Of a stretch of 64,000 bases of DNA, positions 25,442-36,172 are shown in pieces (the stretch's first letter is position 1; each line of letters starts with the position of its first letter). The notes below the pieces were generated by a model. That model saw nothing but the letters and a program-made list of their open reading frames with translations. It made no database searches and had not been told where the DNA came from. The DNA lies in assembly GCF_002240055.1 (NCBI RefSeq), contig NZ_CP016753.1, positions 744,001-808,000 on the forward strand, in the 5' to 3' direction. A program made the translations under genes and the position numbers. Origin of the DNA: Leptotrichia sp. oral taxon 498. Its GTDB lineage: Bacteria > Fusobacteriota > Fusobacteriia > Fusobacteriales > Leptotrichiaceae.

Positions 25442-27253
25442 ATGAGCGAAAAAAATTTATTTGAAGAAATGCTTCCTGATTATTTGCCGGAAGAAAGAAA
25501 AAAAGGCGATATAATCGAGGGCATGATTTCAAGAAAGGAAATTGAATTTGGATATTTAGACTTAAATTCTAAAAAGGAAGGAAGAATTTTGGTTCGTGAA
25601 ATTGAAGATTTTAATATTGGAGATAAAATTGAAGTTAAGTTTATAAGAGAAGATGAAAACAGTATCATTGTTTCAAAATTTTTATTGGACAAAGCTAAAG
25701 AATTTGCTTCGTATAATGTAAATGACATTGTTACGGGGGAAATTTCTAAAAAAATCAAAGGTGGCTATATCGTAAAAATTGGAAAAAATGAAGCATTCTT
25801 GCCATTTTCACTTGCTAGACTTGAAAAAGATAAGGATTATACTGGACAAAAATTTAAATTTTTGATAAAAGAAAAAGATAAGAATAAAATCATGATTTCT
25901 CGAAGCGATTTAATTAAAATTGAAGAAGAAAAATATTTTGAAAAAATAAATGTCGGTGATATTGTGACTGGTAAAATTAAAGAGGTGTTGGATTTTGGAC
26001 TTGTTGTGGATTTGGGAGCTGTAAATGGATTTGTTCATATTTCAGAAATTTCTTGGAATCCAGTTGATGACTTGGTTGAAAAATTTGGAATAAATGACGA
26101 AATTAGTGCAAAAGTTATTGAAAAAGATACGGAAAAAAATAAATTAAAATTGAGCATAAAACAGCTTTCGCAAAATCCTTGGGAAACTTTTGAAGAAAAA
26201 CATAAAATTGGAGATACTGTAAAAGTTAAAGTGACAGAAATTCTTGATTTTGGAATTGTTGGAAATATTTTGGGAAATGATATTTCAGGATTTGTGCACT
26301 TTAGTGAACTTGCTTGGAATAAAGGTGCAAAAGAATTGAAAAACTATAAAGTTGGTGACGAATTTGAAGCAAAAATTATTGAAATTGAGAGCACTAAAAG
26401 AAATGTAAAATTGAGTGTAAAACAATTAGTTGAAAATCCTTGGGAAAAAGTGAAAGAAAAATATAAAATTGGTGATATTTTGGAGAGACCAATTTCTGAA
26501 ATATTTGATTTCGGGCTTCTTATCGAAGTTGAAAAGGATGTGGATGGGCTACTTCACATTTCAGATTTAGCTTATAAAAAAATTTCAAATTTGGCGTCAA
26601 AATATAAAGTTGGCGATATTATTAAATCTAAAATTATTGGATTTAACGATGAAAAAAATAGAATTTCCTTGAGCGTTAAAGCGATTTTTGATGAAAAATG
26701 GGAAAATCTTGAAAATAATTATGATTTGACTCAGGCTTTAAAAGGAAAAGTCGTGAATGTTCAGGATTATGGAATTTTTGTGGAAATTGAAGAAGGAATT
26801 GAAGCATTTATCCATAAAAATGAATTTTCTTGGAATAAGAGAGAGAAAAAATCCTACAAAGTTGGCGATGAAGTTGAATTTAAAATAATTGTAATGGATA
26901 AAATTGAGAAAAAATTGGCTGGAAGCATAAAACAGCTTACAAAATCTCCTTGGGCTGAAGTGACAGAGCAATATAAAGTTGGAAATATTGTAAATACTCA
27001 AATTGAAGAAATAACTGAAAATTTTGTATTAGTTAAATTGACTGACAGATTTAATGGAATTATTCCAAAAAGAGAATTATCAGAGCATTTCTTAAAAAAC
27101 ATTTCTGAAAGTTTTAATGTGGGAGATAAAGTTACTGCGATAATTACTGATATAAACGACAAGAAAAAATCAATTGCACTGTCAATCAGAAGAGTTCATC
27201 AAATGGAAGAAAAAAAAGAAATGGAAGAACTGTTAAAAATTTATGGAGTGTAA
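25442..27253 (+). CDS. rpsA: S1-repeat protein, ribosomal protein S1 homologue
   Basis: A 603-residue protein built of tandem S1 OB-fold repeats, six to seven of them, each ending in a version of L-S-I/V-K-Q-L. Approximate centres are residues 45, 120, 205, 290, 375, 460 and 545. The best matches carry DFGLVVDLGAVNGFVHISEISW and related VDGLLHISDLA. Repeat 1 and the last are the most diverged. It should bind mRNA and help load it onto the 30S subunit. AGAGGAAG precedes the ATG. No IspH or CMK fusion is present. Confidence 0.88.
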   Translation: MSEKNLFEEMLPDYLPEERKKGDIIEGMISRKEIEFGYLDLNSKKEGRILVREIEDFNIGDKIEVKFIREDENSIIVSKFLLDKAKEFASYNVNDIVTGEISKKIKGGYIVKIGKNEAFLPFSLARLEKDKDYTGQKFKFLIKEKDKNKIMISRSDLIKIEEEKYFEKINVGDIVTGKIKEVLDFGLVVDLGAVNGFVHISEISWNPVDDLVEKFGINDEISAKVIEKDTEKNKLKLSIKQLSQNPWETFEEKHKIGDTVKVKVTEILDFGIVGNILGNDISGFVHFSELAWNKGAKELKNYKVGDEFEAKIIEIESTKRNVKLSVKQLVENPWEKVKEKYKIGDILERPISEIFDFGLLIEVEKDVDGLLHISDLAYKKISNLASKYKVGDIIKSKIIGFNDEKNRISLSVKAIFDEKWENLENNYDLTQALKGKVVNVQDYGIFVEIEEGIEAFIHKNEFSWNKREKKSYKVGDEVEFKIIVMDKIEKKLAGSIKQLTKSPWAEVTEQYKVGNIVNTQIEEITENFVLVKLTDRFNGIIPKRELSEHFLKNISESFNVGDKVTAIITDINDKKKSIALSIRRVHQMEEKKEMEELLKIYGV

Positions 27254-27296
27254 TTTAAAAAAGTAAAATAAAAAAATATTCATATTTTGATAATTT

Positions 27297-27337
27297 AAGA
27301 GCTAATTTTTTGTATTTTTTAAAAATTAGTTCTTTTT
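27297..27337 (+). terminator. Terminator of rpsA
   Basis: AAGAGCTAATTTTT pairs with AAAAATTAGTTCTT across a 10-nt loop (14 bp with one G-T pair), followed by T-rich sequence. Confidence 0.88.
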
Positions 27338-27422
27338 ATTTTATATTTAAATTATAAAAAAATTATTTTTAAATTGCTAATTTTATTGTATAATTATAAA
27401 AAATGAAAATGGGGGAAATTTA

Positions 27423-28559
27423 ATGAAAATATTACATTTGGCTGATTTACATATTGGGAAAAAAATTAATGAGTTTTCGATGATTGAAGATCAGAAATTT
27501 ATTTTGAAGCAAATTTTGGAAATTATGGACGATGTGAAACCTCACGCCGTTATAATTGCGGGAGATGTCTATGACAAAACTGTGCCGACGATAGAAGCTA
27601 TCGAACTTTTGGATGATTTTATTTTTGAAATTTCTAAAAGAGAAATTAGTACATTTATAATTAGCGGAAATCACGATTCGGCGGAAAGACTTTCGTTTGG
27701 AGCAAAAGTTATGAAATTTGGAAAAATTTATATTTCACCTGTCTTTGATGGAAAAATTTCAAAATATACATTGTCTGATGAAAATGGCAAAATTAACTTT
27801 TATCTGATGCCGTTTTTAAAACCTATGAATGTGAAAAAATTTTTTTTGGATGAAGAAATAAATTCTTATGACGATGCGGCAAGATTAATTGTAAAAAATA
27901 TGAATATTGATGTTTCCCAAAGAAATATTTTAATTGCGCATCAATTTGTGACTGAAAGTGCACAAAGTGAACTTGAAGAAAAAAATGTCGGTGGACTTGA
28001 CAACATAAGTGCTGAGATTTTTTGTGATTTTGACTATGTTGCCTTGGGACACATTCACAAAGCTTATAGTATTGGGGAAAAGAAAAGAATCAGATATTGT
28101 GGTTCTCCATTGAAGTATTCACTTTCTGAAGTAAATGTGGAAAAGTCAATTACAATTGTGGAAATAAATTCAAAAGATGACTTTAAGATGGAAGCTGTTA
28201 AACTTGTGCCGCTGCGTGATATGCAAGTCATAAAAGGGACTTTCGAGGAAATTACAAAAAATTCTTTTTATTGCGATATAAATACAAAAAATTATATTTC
28301 CATAACTTTGACTGATGAAAATGAAGTTCCAAATGCGCTGCAAAAACTACGAGATATTTATGAAAATATTTTAAAATTAGACTACGACAACAAAAGAACT
28401 CAGAAATATAATAAAATTGATTTTGAAAAAATTAAAAAAAGAGATCCATTTGAAGTTTTTTCAGAATTTTATGAACTGCAAAATAATCAGAAGATGACTG
28501 CTGAACAAGAAGAAATAATGAAAAATTTAATTGGTGAAATTTGGGAGGTGGAATTGTGA
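27423..28559 (+). CDS. sbcD: Exonuclease SbcCD subunit D
   Basis: A 378-residue SbcD/Mre11-type nuclease. The phosphoesterase motifs are LADLHIGK, AGDVYDK, SGNHDSAERL, IAHQFV and LGHIHK, together giving the two-metal site. The C-terminal third is the capping and SbcC-binding region. It opens hairpins and trims double-strand ends with SbcC. Its TGA overlaps the GTG of sbcC (GTGA), showing tight translational coupling. The upstream site is GGGGGA. Confidence 0.95.
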   Translation: MKILHLADLHIGKKINEFSMIEDQKFILKQILEIMDDVKPHAVIIAGDVYDKTVPTIEAIELLDDFIFEISKREISTFIISGNHDSAERLSFGAKVMKFGKIYISPVFDGKISKYTLSDENGKINFYLMPFLKPMNVKKFFLDEEINSYDDAARLIVKNMNIDVSQRNILIAHQFVTESAQSELEEKNVGGLDNISAEIFCDFDYVALGHIHKAYSIGEKKRIRYCGSPLKYSLSEVNVEKSITIVEINSKDDFKMEAVKLVPLRDMQVIKGTFEEITKNSFYCDINTKNYISITLTDENEVPNALQKLRDIYENILKLDYDNKRTQKYNKIDFEKIKKRDPFEVFSEFYELQNNQKMTAEQEEIMKNLIGEIWEVEL

Positions 28560-31500
28560 GACCTTTGAAACTTAAAATTTCTGCTTTTAAATCTTATGGC
28601 GGGAAAGAAGAAATTGATTTTGAAAAACTGGGAAATGATGGAATTTATTTAATCACGGGAAAAACTGGTGCTGGGAAAACTACTATTTTTGATGCAATCA
28701 GTTTTGCACTTTTTGGGAGTCCGAGCGGTAAAATTGACGAAGTTTCAACTTTAAGATCCAAATATGCGCAAGAAGATATACCAACATTTGTAGAACTCAC
28801 ATTTTCCTACAAAAATAAAATTTATTATATTAAAAGAAATCCGTCTTATGAAAGAAAGTCAAAAAGGGGAAAATTTGAAACTGTAACTGAAGCTTCAAAA
28901 GTTGAATTTCATCTGCCAAATGGAAAAATTTTAACTAAAAAAAATGAAGTGAATGAAAAAATAAAAGATATTCTGGGAGTTAATGAGATTCAATTTAGAC
29001 AAATTTGCATGATTACGCAAGGAGCTTTTGCAAAATTTTTGTTTGCTAAAACTCCCGAGAAAGAAAGTATTTTTAGAGAAATTTTTAAAACGGCAAATTA
29101 TGAAACTTTAGAAAAAAAAATGAAGGAAAAATATAAAAAAGTTGAAGACGAAGATAAACTTCTGACGGAACAGATAAAAAGTTTTAAAGAAAGAGTGGAA
29201 TGTAGCAAAGATTTTGAGTCAGATTTTTTTGAAGAAAATAAAAAAAATATAGATTTTTCTGAATTTTTGAATGAATTAATTTTGTTTCAAGAAGAAAAAA
29301 ATAAAAAGTTGAAAAGCGGAATTGAAGATATTGAAACCAATAAAAAAATTGTAGAAAAAAATTTGGACATTGCGAAAGAAATTGAAATAAAAAAAGAAAA
29401 ATTAGAAGAATTAAAAAAAGAAAAATCAGAAGAAGAAATTAATTTTGAAAATTATAAAAAAAACTTGGAAAAACATGCGAATGAAGAAAATAAAATTTAT
29501 GAATTAAATACGAGAAAAGAAATTATAAAAAATGATTTGGAGAAATATTCAGAATTAAAAAATTTGGAAGATGAAAAAAGTGATTTGGAAAAATTGGTTT
29601 TTGAAAAAGAAAATAAAAAAGATGATTTAAAAAATCAAATTGAACTTGAATCAAAGAAATTGGAAATTTTAAAAGAGAAAAAGGAGAGTTTGGAAAAATC
29701 TTCTAGAAATATTTTTAAACTTGAAAGTCAGTTGAAAGAGTTAAAAAATCAAATTGAAAAATTGGAAGAGTTAAAAAAACTTTTTGAAGATTATTGCGAG
29801 AAAAAAGAAAATAAAAAAAATTACGAATCTGAAGTTCAAAATTTGGAAAAAATAGAAAATAAAATTTTAGATGAAATTAAAAAAAATAATAATCTTTTAA
29901 AAAATAAAGAAGAAGAATTTACAAAATTTGAAACGATTGAAAAAAATTTTGCAGATTTTTCTTTGAAAAAAAATAAAATTTCAAATGATTCAAAAAATTT
30001 GGAAAATCTAAAAACTTTAAATTCTGAAATTGACAAAACTTCGATTGAATATAATTTGAAATTAAAAGAGTTTAAAGAAAGTCAAGAAAGTTATGAAGGT
30101 CAAGATAAAATTTCTCGAAATTTAAGAAAAATTTATAATAGCAATCAAGCTGGATTTCTTGCCAAAACTTTAATTGAAAATAAACCTTGTCCAGTCTGCG
30201 GTTCAAAAATTCATCCAAGACCAGCTTGTACTTTAGAAATTGAAAATATAAATTTGGAAGAAGTAGAAGAAGAAGAAAAAAAATCCAAAGAAATATTTTT
30301 AAAAATGAATGAATTAAGTGCAAATTGTGGAGAAATTTTAAAAGAAATTGAAGTCAAGAAAAAAAATTTACAAAAAAATTTGAGAGATTTTTTTGAAATT
30401 GAAAATCTTGAAAAAGAAAAAATTGGAGAATGGATAGTTAATAAATTTTCTTCTTTGAAAGATGAAATGAAAAAGATAGATGATTTGATTGAAAAAGAAA
30501 AAGATAGGGAAAAAGAAAAAGAAAATTGTAAAAAAGAAATTAAATTATTAAAAGAAGAATTGGAAAAACTAAATTCTTCTCAAAAATTAAATTTAGAAAA
30601 AAAGACAAAGGCAAATTCTTTCAAAGTGGAAGCAGATACTAATTTTAAAAATGTTGTTCTTGAAATTGAAAAGCGAACGAAGAAAAATTTTGAATTTGAA
30701 ACTGAAAAAATTGAACTTTTAAAAAGAGAAAAAGTTTTGTTAAAAGAAAAAGAAGAACTGCAAAATTTTATTAAAATTGAAGAACAAAATAATTTAGAGC
30801 TAAAAAATTTGAAAGAAGAGATTCCAAAAAAAGAAAAAGAAATTGAAAATAAAAAAAGTAATGTGATTGAATTGGAAAAAGAAATGACTTCGCTGGAAAC
30901 TGATTTGAAAAATTGCAAAAAAGATATTGAAAAAATAAAAAATAATCTTGAATTTGAAAATGAAGAGTTTGCAAAAGATAAAATTTTAGAATTTGAAAAT
31001 GAAATTTTTAAAATTAGAAAAAAAATAAAATATGAAAAAGCTCAATTTGATGAATTAGATAAAAAATTGGCTTTGCAGGAAAAAGAAATTTTTGATTTAA
31101 AAAAAGAAATTGAAAAAAATAAAGATTTTAACATAGATTTTCTTTCGCAAGAATTTGAAACACTAAAAAATAAATTGAAATCACAAACAGAAGTTTTTCA
31201 ACAAAATAATTCTAAACTTTCGATAAATCAAAAAATTTTAAGTGAATATGAAGAAAAACTTGGTCAATTAAAAGAAGCTCAAAGAAAAAATACTTTATTA
31301 AAAGCTCTTTTAGATACAATTCAAGGAAAAATTTCGGGAAAAGATAAAATAAGATTAGAAACCTATGTTCATATAAAATACTTTGAAAAAATACTTTTTA
31401 AGGCAAATAAAAGATTTTTTGCGATGTCAGATGGAAAATATGAATTAAAAAGAAGCAAAAGTTCTTTTGGAAATTCTAAAGTTGGACTAAATTTGGATAT

Positions 31501-31837
31501 TTTTGACTACCGCAACGGAACTGTCAGAGGAGCTGCAACGCTTTCGGGTGGAGAATCATTTTTGGCATCATTGTCACTAGCTCTTGGATTTTCTGATGTT
31601 GTTCAGGAAATGTCAGGCGGAATTCAGCTTGAAACTTTATTTATTGATGAAGGATTTGGAACGCTTGATGAAGCGACATTGGAACAGGCAATGTCTGCGC
31701 TTAAAAGTCTTTCGACAGACAAAAAGCTCATTGGAATAATTTCACATGTGAATGAACTGAAAGAAGAAATTGACAAGCAAATCATTATAACAAAGGATAC
31801 TGCTGGAATTAGCCATACAGCAATAAATATTTTATAA
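28556..31837 (+). CDS. sbcC: Exonuclease SbcCD ATPase subunit C
   Basis: About 1093 residues of the Rad50/SMC type. The N-terminal ATPase half has LITGKTGAGKTT (Walker A, near residue 35). Two long Lys/Glu-rich coiled coils flank a zinc hook KPCPVCGSK (Cys545, Cys548). The C-terminal half has ATLSGGESFLASLSLALG (signature near residue 996) and FIDEGFGTLD (Walker B and D-loop). Start GTG 28556 overlaps the sbcD stop, with GGGAGGTGG at 28543-28551. It works with SbcD to process palindromes and blocked ends. Confidence 0.95.
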   Translation: MRPLKLKISAFKSYGGKEEIDFEKLGNDGIYLITGKTGAGKTTIFDAISFALFGSPSGKIDEVSTLRSKYAQEDIPTFVELTFSYKNKIYYIKRNPSYERKSKRGKFETVTEASKVEFHLPNGKILTKKNEVNEKIKDILGVNEIQFRQICMITQGAFAKFLFAKTPEKESIFREIFKTANYETLEKKMKEKYKKVEDEDKLLTEQIKSFKERVECSKDFESDFFEENKKNIDFSEFLNELILFQEEKNKKLKSGIEDIETNKKIVEKNLDIAKEIEIKKEKLEELKKEKSEEEINFENYKKNLEKHANEENKIYELNTRKEIIKNDLEKYSELKNLEDEKSDLEKLVFEKENKKDDLKNQIELESKKLEILKEKKESLEKSSRNIFKLESQLKELKNQIEKLEELKKLFEDYCEKKENKKNYESEVQNLEKIENKILDEIKKNNNLLKNKEEEFTKFETIEKNFADFSLKKNKISNDSKNLENLKTLNSEIDKTSIEYNLKLKEFKESQESYEGQDKISRNLRKIYNSNQAGFLAKTLIENKPCPVCGSKIHPRPACTLEIENINLEEVEEEEKKSKEIFLKMNELSANCGEILKEIEVKKKNLQKNLRDFFEIENLEKEKIGEWIVNKFSSLKDEMKKIDDLIEKEKDREKEKENCKKEIKLLKEELEKLNSSQKLNLEKKTKANSFKVEADTNFKNVVLEIEKRTKKNFEFETEKIELLKREKVLLKEKEELQNFIKIEEQNNLELKNLKEEIPKKEKEIENKKSNVIELEKEMTSLETDLKNCKKDIEKIKNNLEFENEEFAKDKILEFENEIFKIRKKIKYEKAQFDELDKKLALQEKEIFDLKKEIEKNKDFNIDFLSQEFETLKNKLKSQTEVFQQNNSKLSINQKILSEYEEKLGQLKEAQRKNTLLKALLDTIQGKISGKDKIRLETYVHIKYFEKILFKANKRFFAMSDGKYELKRSKSSFGNSKVGLNLDIFDYRNGTVRGAATLSGGESFLASLSLALGFSDVVQEMSGGIQLETLFIDEGFGTLDEATLEQAMSALKSLSTDKKLIGIISHVNELKEEIDKQIIITKDTAGISHTAINIL

Positions 31838-31842
31838 AAAAA

Positions 31843-31870
31843 CAGGAGTTATTAAAACTTCTGAATTTTT
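31843..31870 (+). terminator. Terminator of sbcC
   Basis: AGGAGTT and AACTTCT form a short stem (one G-T pair) followed by GAATTTTTG. Weak but well placed, six bases after the sbcC stop. Confidence 0.5.
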
Positions 31871-31918
31871 GAGAGTGCCCATAATTTTGAGTTTACATAA
31901 AATTACGGACACTTTCTC
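31871..31918. repeat. Inverted repeat between sbcC and bglA
   Basis: GAGAGTGCCCATAATTTT and AAAATTACGGACACTTTCTC form a long stem with few mismatches and a loop near GAGTTTACAT. It abuts the bglA stop codon and probably stabilises or ends the minus-strand message, though no long T run follows on either strand. Confidence 0.6.
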
Positions 31919-33370
<1,452 letters not shown>

Positions 33371-33489
33371 TTATTTTAATTCTAACCTTTTTTATTCTTT
33401 TTTATTTTAAATCATTTTTAATAAAATATCAAAATTTTTTGAATTTTATTACTCATTTTTTTAGTAATTTTACTTTTAAAACTACCTAA

Positions 33490-33641
33490 TTACTTAACAA
33501 TTGTAATTAATTCATCTCCAAATTCAACATTTTCCTTTTTCATTTCAAGTACATCTAAGTATTCATCAGTATTAGTAATAATTATAGGCGTTGTCAATAC
33601 ATATCCAGCTTTCTTAATTTCATCAATGTCAAATTCTAACA
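33490..33641 (-). pseudogene. 3' remnant of a beta-glucoside PTS gene (EIIA domain tail)
   Basis: About 50 codons read LLEFDIDEIKKAGYVLTTPI and then IITNTDEY...GDELITIVK-stop. This is the C-terminal end of an EIIA-glucose-type domain, as at the end of BglP/BglF-like IIABC permeases. The frame runs directly into the right end of the TnpB element and no more PTS sequence is found on its other side, so at least 1.7 kb of the gene is missing. It precedes bglA on the same strand, the normal bgl operon order. Confidence 0.82.
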
Positions 33642-33751
33642 GTAAACTACTCCCGCCTTTAGAAGCGGGAGCTTCTTGGGAAGTATCTGCTTTTGCTAGC
33701 CAAATATATTTACCAAGCTCTTCGGGCAGTCCCTGCCCTGTTTTTTTATTT
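33642..33751 (-). ncRNA. Predicted omega RNA, copy 2
   Basis: The region between the dead tnpB and the right end differs from copy 1 by only a few bases: GGGCAGGGACTGCCC instead of GGGCAGGAACTGCCC, and one changed base in the terminal CTCCCGC hairpin. The scaffold could still fold. Its guide would be the adjacent PTS tail, beginning TGTTAGAATTTGACATTGAT. It might be used in trans by the intact TnpB; expression is not shown. Confidence 0.4.
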
Positions 33752-33752
33752 C

Positions 33753-34485
33753 CTAATATTTCAACATTCCTTTTCCAACACCTCTTATATTCAGTGCCGC
33801 ATTGTAATCTCTATCAATTTCAATTCCACAGCACTCACATTTATAACTTCTTTCTGATAATTTCAGTTCCTCTTTAACATTTCCACATTTACTGCAAGTT
33901 TTCGACGATGGAAACCACTTATCTATCTTCAAAAATTGCTTTCCCAAAAACATCAGTTTATACTTAAGCATCCTCAAAAATATTCCCCACCCATTATCTC
34001 CTACACTTTTCCCAAAATTTAATGCCTGACTCATCCCTTTCATATTCAAATTTTCAACAACCACAGCATTATAATCTTCAGATAATTTTTTCGATAATTT
34101 ATGCAAAAAATCTCTTCGACAATTCTTGATATACTCATGTAATTTGATATTTTCATTTTTTGTTTATACCAATTTTTAGAAAATTTCACTTTTCTTGACA
34201 ATGATTTCTGTAATTTCTTCAATTCTTCTTCCAACATCCTAAAATATCTTGGATAATCAGCCCTTTGGTTTTCAGAACTGACAAATAACTCAGACATTGA
34301 AAAATCAAGTCCAATCACTTTATCATTACTTGGATTTTTTTGAATTTCTTTTTCAAATTCTGTCAAAACAGAAACATAGTAATCTCCATTACTGTTTGTC
34401 AATGTTACTGACTTTATCTTGTAATCCTTTGGTATTTCTCTATGATATTTTAATTTAACTTTTTTCAATTTTGGCAAAACCAAAT
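33753..34485 (-). pseudogene. tnpB: tnpB, N-terminally deleted and frameshifted
   Basis: The reading frame begins at the deletion junction and lacks about the first 120 residues. It then follows the intact TnpB closely (RuvC-I GLDFSMSELF is kept) until the run ATATCAAAA, which has lost one A near 34143. The rest continues in another frame with RuvC-II VVVENLNMKG, where Glu is followed by Asn instead of Asp, and the zinc ribbon CSKCG/CECCG. No active protein is expected. Confidence 0.9.
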
Positions 34486-34558
34486 ATAGAAAGCCTACGA
34501 CTTCTTGCTATCTTTTTGTTAAAAATTTTTTAAATTTAAAAAATCTTCATAATTTCAA

Positions 34559-34590
34559 AAGAGAGATGATTATAATCAACCATCTCTCTT
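34559..34590 (-). terminator. Terminator or attenuator in an orphan leader
   Basis: On the minus strand AAGAGAGATG and CATCTCTCTT form a perfect 10-bp stem with a 12-nt loop, followed by TTTT. It lies between a promoter at 34703-34731 and the decayed TnpB element, where the start of the PTS gene once may have been. Confidence 0.65.
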
Positions 34591-34702
34591 CCCAAATTTT
34601 ACATTACTATTTAATTTCCCAATAATTATTATATTCTGTTTATCCATCTTCAATTATCACTCAGATTTGTTTAAACTATTATTTTCTCCCTACTTCAATT
34701 GT

Positions 34703-34731
34703 ATTGTACTCCTAATTTCTCTCAATTACAA
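34703..34731 (-). promoter_or_regulatory. Orphan promoter facing the TnpB remnant and bglA
   Basis: On the minus strand -35 TTGTAA (34726-34731), 17 bp, -10 TACAAT (34703-34708). No complete gene follows before bglA. I saw no clear LicT/BglG-type antiterminator site in the leader. The whole 34524-35013 gap has no credible reading frame; besides this it holds only the two hairpins listed. Confidence 0.45.
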
Positions 34732-34878
34732 GTTTTTTTGAAATAAAAAAAATAAGTTTATAATAAAGATTTCTTTAAAAACAATCTTCAAAAATTATGG
34801 TTATTTTTCTCAAATCTTATTTTTGCCTAATTTATTTTTATAAGATAATTAAGATAGTTTATAGTAATTTAACAAATA

Positions 34879-34924
34879 AAAAATACACCTTTAATGCTTT
34901 TTTTAACACTTTCAGTGTATTTTT
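34879..34924 (-). terminator. Terminator of ilvE
   Basis: AAAAATACAC and GTGTATTTTT pair over 10 bp, and an alternative inner hairpin (ACACT-GAA-AGTGT on the minus strand) is followed by A-rich sequence. It lies about 90 bp past the ilvE stop. Confidence 0.5.
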
Positions 34925-35013
34925 ATTCCCTTCTATTCCATTTTTATTTTGAAAAATGGATAAATCCCTTGTTTTAAAATATTTGTTTTTATTTTAGCTA
35001 AAAATTTATTAAT

Positions 35014-35955
35014 TTATTCTACAACAAATAACCATTCTTTAGATAATTCGTGATCTCCATTAATAACTTTTTCATATTCACCTTTTAACAATTCATAGAA
35101 TTTACCAGGTTTTGGTTCAGCATGGAAGTCCAATTGTCCGATTGGTCTTTGGTCTAATGATTCAGCATAAGTGATTTTCATTGCTGTTCCTGTTACCAAC
35201 AACTCATCTGCTGTGAATACCATTGAACGGTCAATTTTTCCACGATTAACTTTATATCCATTGTATTCCAATAATTCTAATGCTGATCTTACTGTGATTC
35301 CTTCAAGAGCTGCATTTCCTGTATCAGGAATAATTACTTGGTCTCTGTAAATTAATACAATATTTGCAACAGAAACTTCTACTACATTTCCTGTGTCATC
35401 AAACATTAACGCATCATCATAACCATTTCTTTGTGCATCACTTGTTGCTAGGAATGAATTAATGTAAGAACCACCTGCTTTTGCTTTAGTTGGAATAGAC
35501 GAATCATTGTATTTTCTATAAGTTGAACTCATTAATTTTAATCCACCTTTTGTGCTTACATAATCTGCAAGAGGTAACATATAAATTGCTAAATCAAAAT
35601 CAAGTCCTGCTTTTTTTGGTGATAATCTTGGTTCTTTACAGAAAATGAATGGTCTCATGTAAAAATCTTCTTTAATATCGTTCTTTTTAACTAATTCAGT
35701 TACGATATTTTTAAATTCATCCCATCCCATGAAAAATTCAAAACCTAACATTTTTGAAGCTGTCATAAGTCTTTTATAATGGTCTTCCAATCTAAAAATT
35801 GCAACTTTCCCATTTCTGTAGTATCCTCTAACTCCACCGAAACAAGTTGTTCCATATTGTAAACTGTGAGTCGCGATACTTACTGTCGCCTTTTCAAATT
35901 CCACTATTTCTTTATTGAAATATGCGTATTTCATAAATTCAGTTTTACCTGCCAT
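35014..35955 (-). CDS. ilvE: Branched-chain amino acid aminotransferase
   Basis: A 313-residue fold-IV PLP enzyme. ATHSLQYGTTCFGGVRGY and IFRLEDHYKRL match the BCAT start, TKAKAGGSYINSFLATSDA carries the PLP Lys, and VEVSVANIVLIYRD plus GITVRSALELL are the cofactor-phosphate segments. It moves amino groups between Leu/Ile/Val and 2-oxoglutarate. Start ATG 35955 follows GGAGG; an upstream TTG at 35970 would lie at the binding site. It is monocistronic, with der divergent. Confidence 0.9.
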   Translation of the reverse strand: MAGKTEFMKYAYFNKEIVEFEKATVSIATHSLQYGTTCFGGVRGYYRNGKVAIFRLEDHYKRLMTASKMLGFEFFMGWDEFKNIVTELVKKNDIKEDFYMRPFIFCKEPRLSPKKAGLDFDLAIYMLPLADYVSTKGGLKLMSSTYRKYNDSSIPTKAKAGGSYINSFLATSDAQRNGYDDALMFDDTGNVVEVSVANIVLIYRDQVIIPDTGNAALEGITVRSALELLEYNGYKVNRGKIDRSMVFTADELLVTGTAMKITYAESLDQRPIGQLDFHAEPKPGKFYELLKGEYEKVINGDHELSKEWLFVVE

Positions 35956-36172
35956 TAAATTTACCTCCAATATTTTTTTATTTCTATTCTTAAATACTAT
36001 TTTATCACTTTTGTCTCAATATGTAAAATTTTTTTTGAAATAGGCAAAGCAAAATTTCTCAAAAAAATACTAATAAAAAAGCGAAAAATATGTTAGAATA
36101 TAAAGAGTATAAATTGAATATACAAATAAAAAATTTAAAAATAATATTATAAAAAATGAAAATGGAGGTAGA

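Larger units (their letters stand above)
33642..34518 (-). mobile_element. Decayed second copy of the TnpB element
   Basis: On the minus strand the left end is TTTTTAA-CAAAAAGATAGCAAGAAG and the right end GGCGGGAGTAGTTTAC, matching the intact copy at 6222-7593 except for single bases. It is 877 bp against 1372 bp. The 495-bp difference is one 494-bp internal deletion (equivalent to 6255-6748 of the intact copy, at an ATA shared by both sides) plus one lost base in tnpB. The left flank is non-coding leader and the right flank is the PTS tail. Confidence 0.88.

Noticed and set aside
34571-34700. LicT/BglG-type antiterminator in the orphan leader
   Set aside because: I looked for the antiterminator sequence before the hairpin at 34559-34590 and found no convincing match, so only a plain terminator is claimed.
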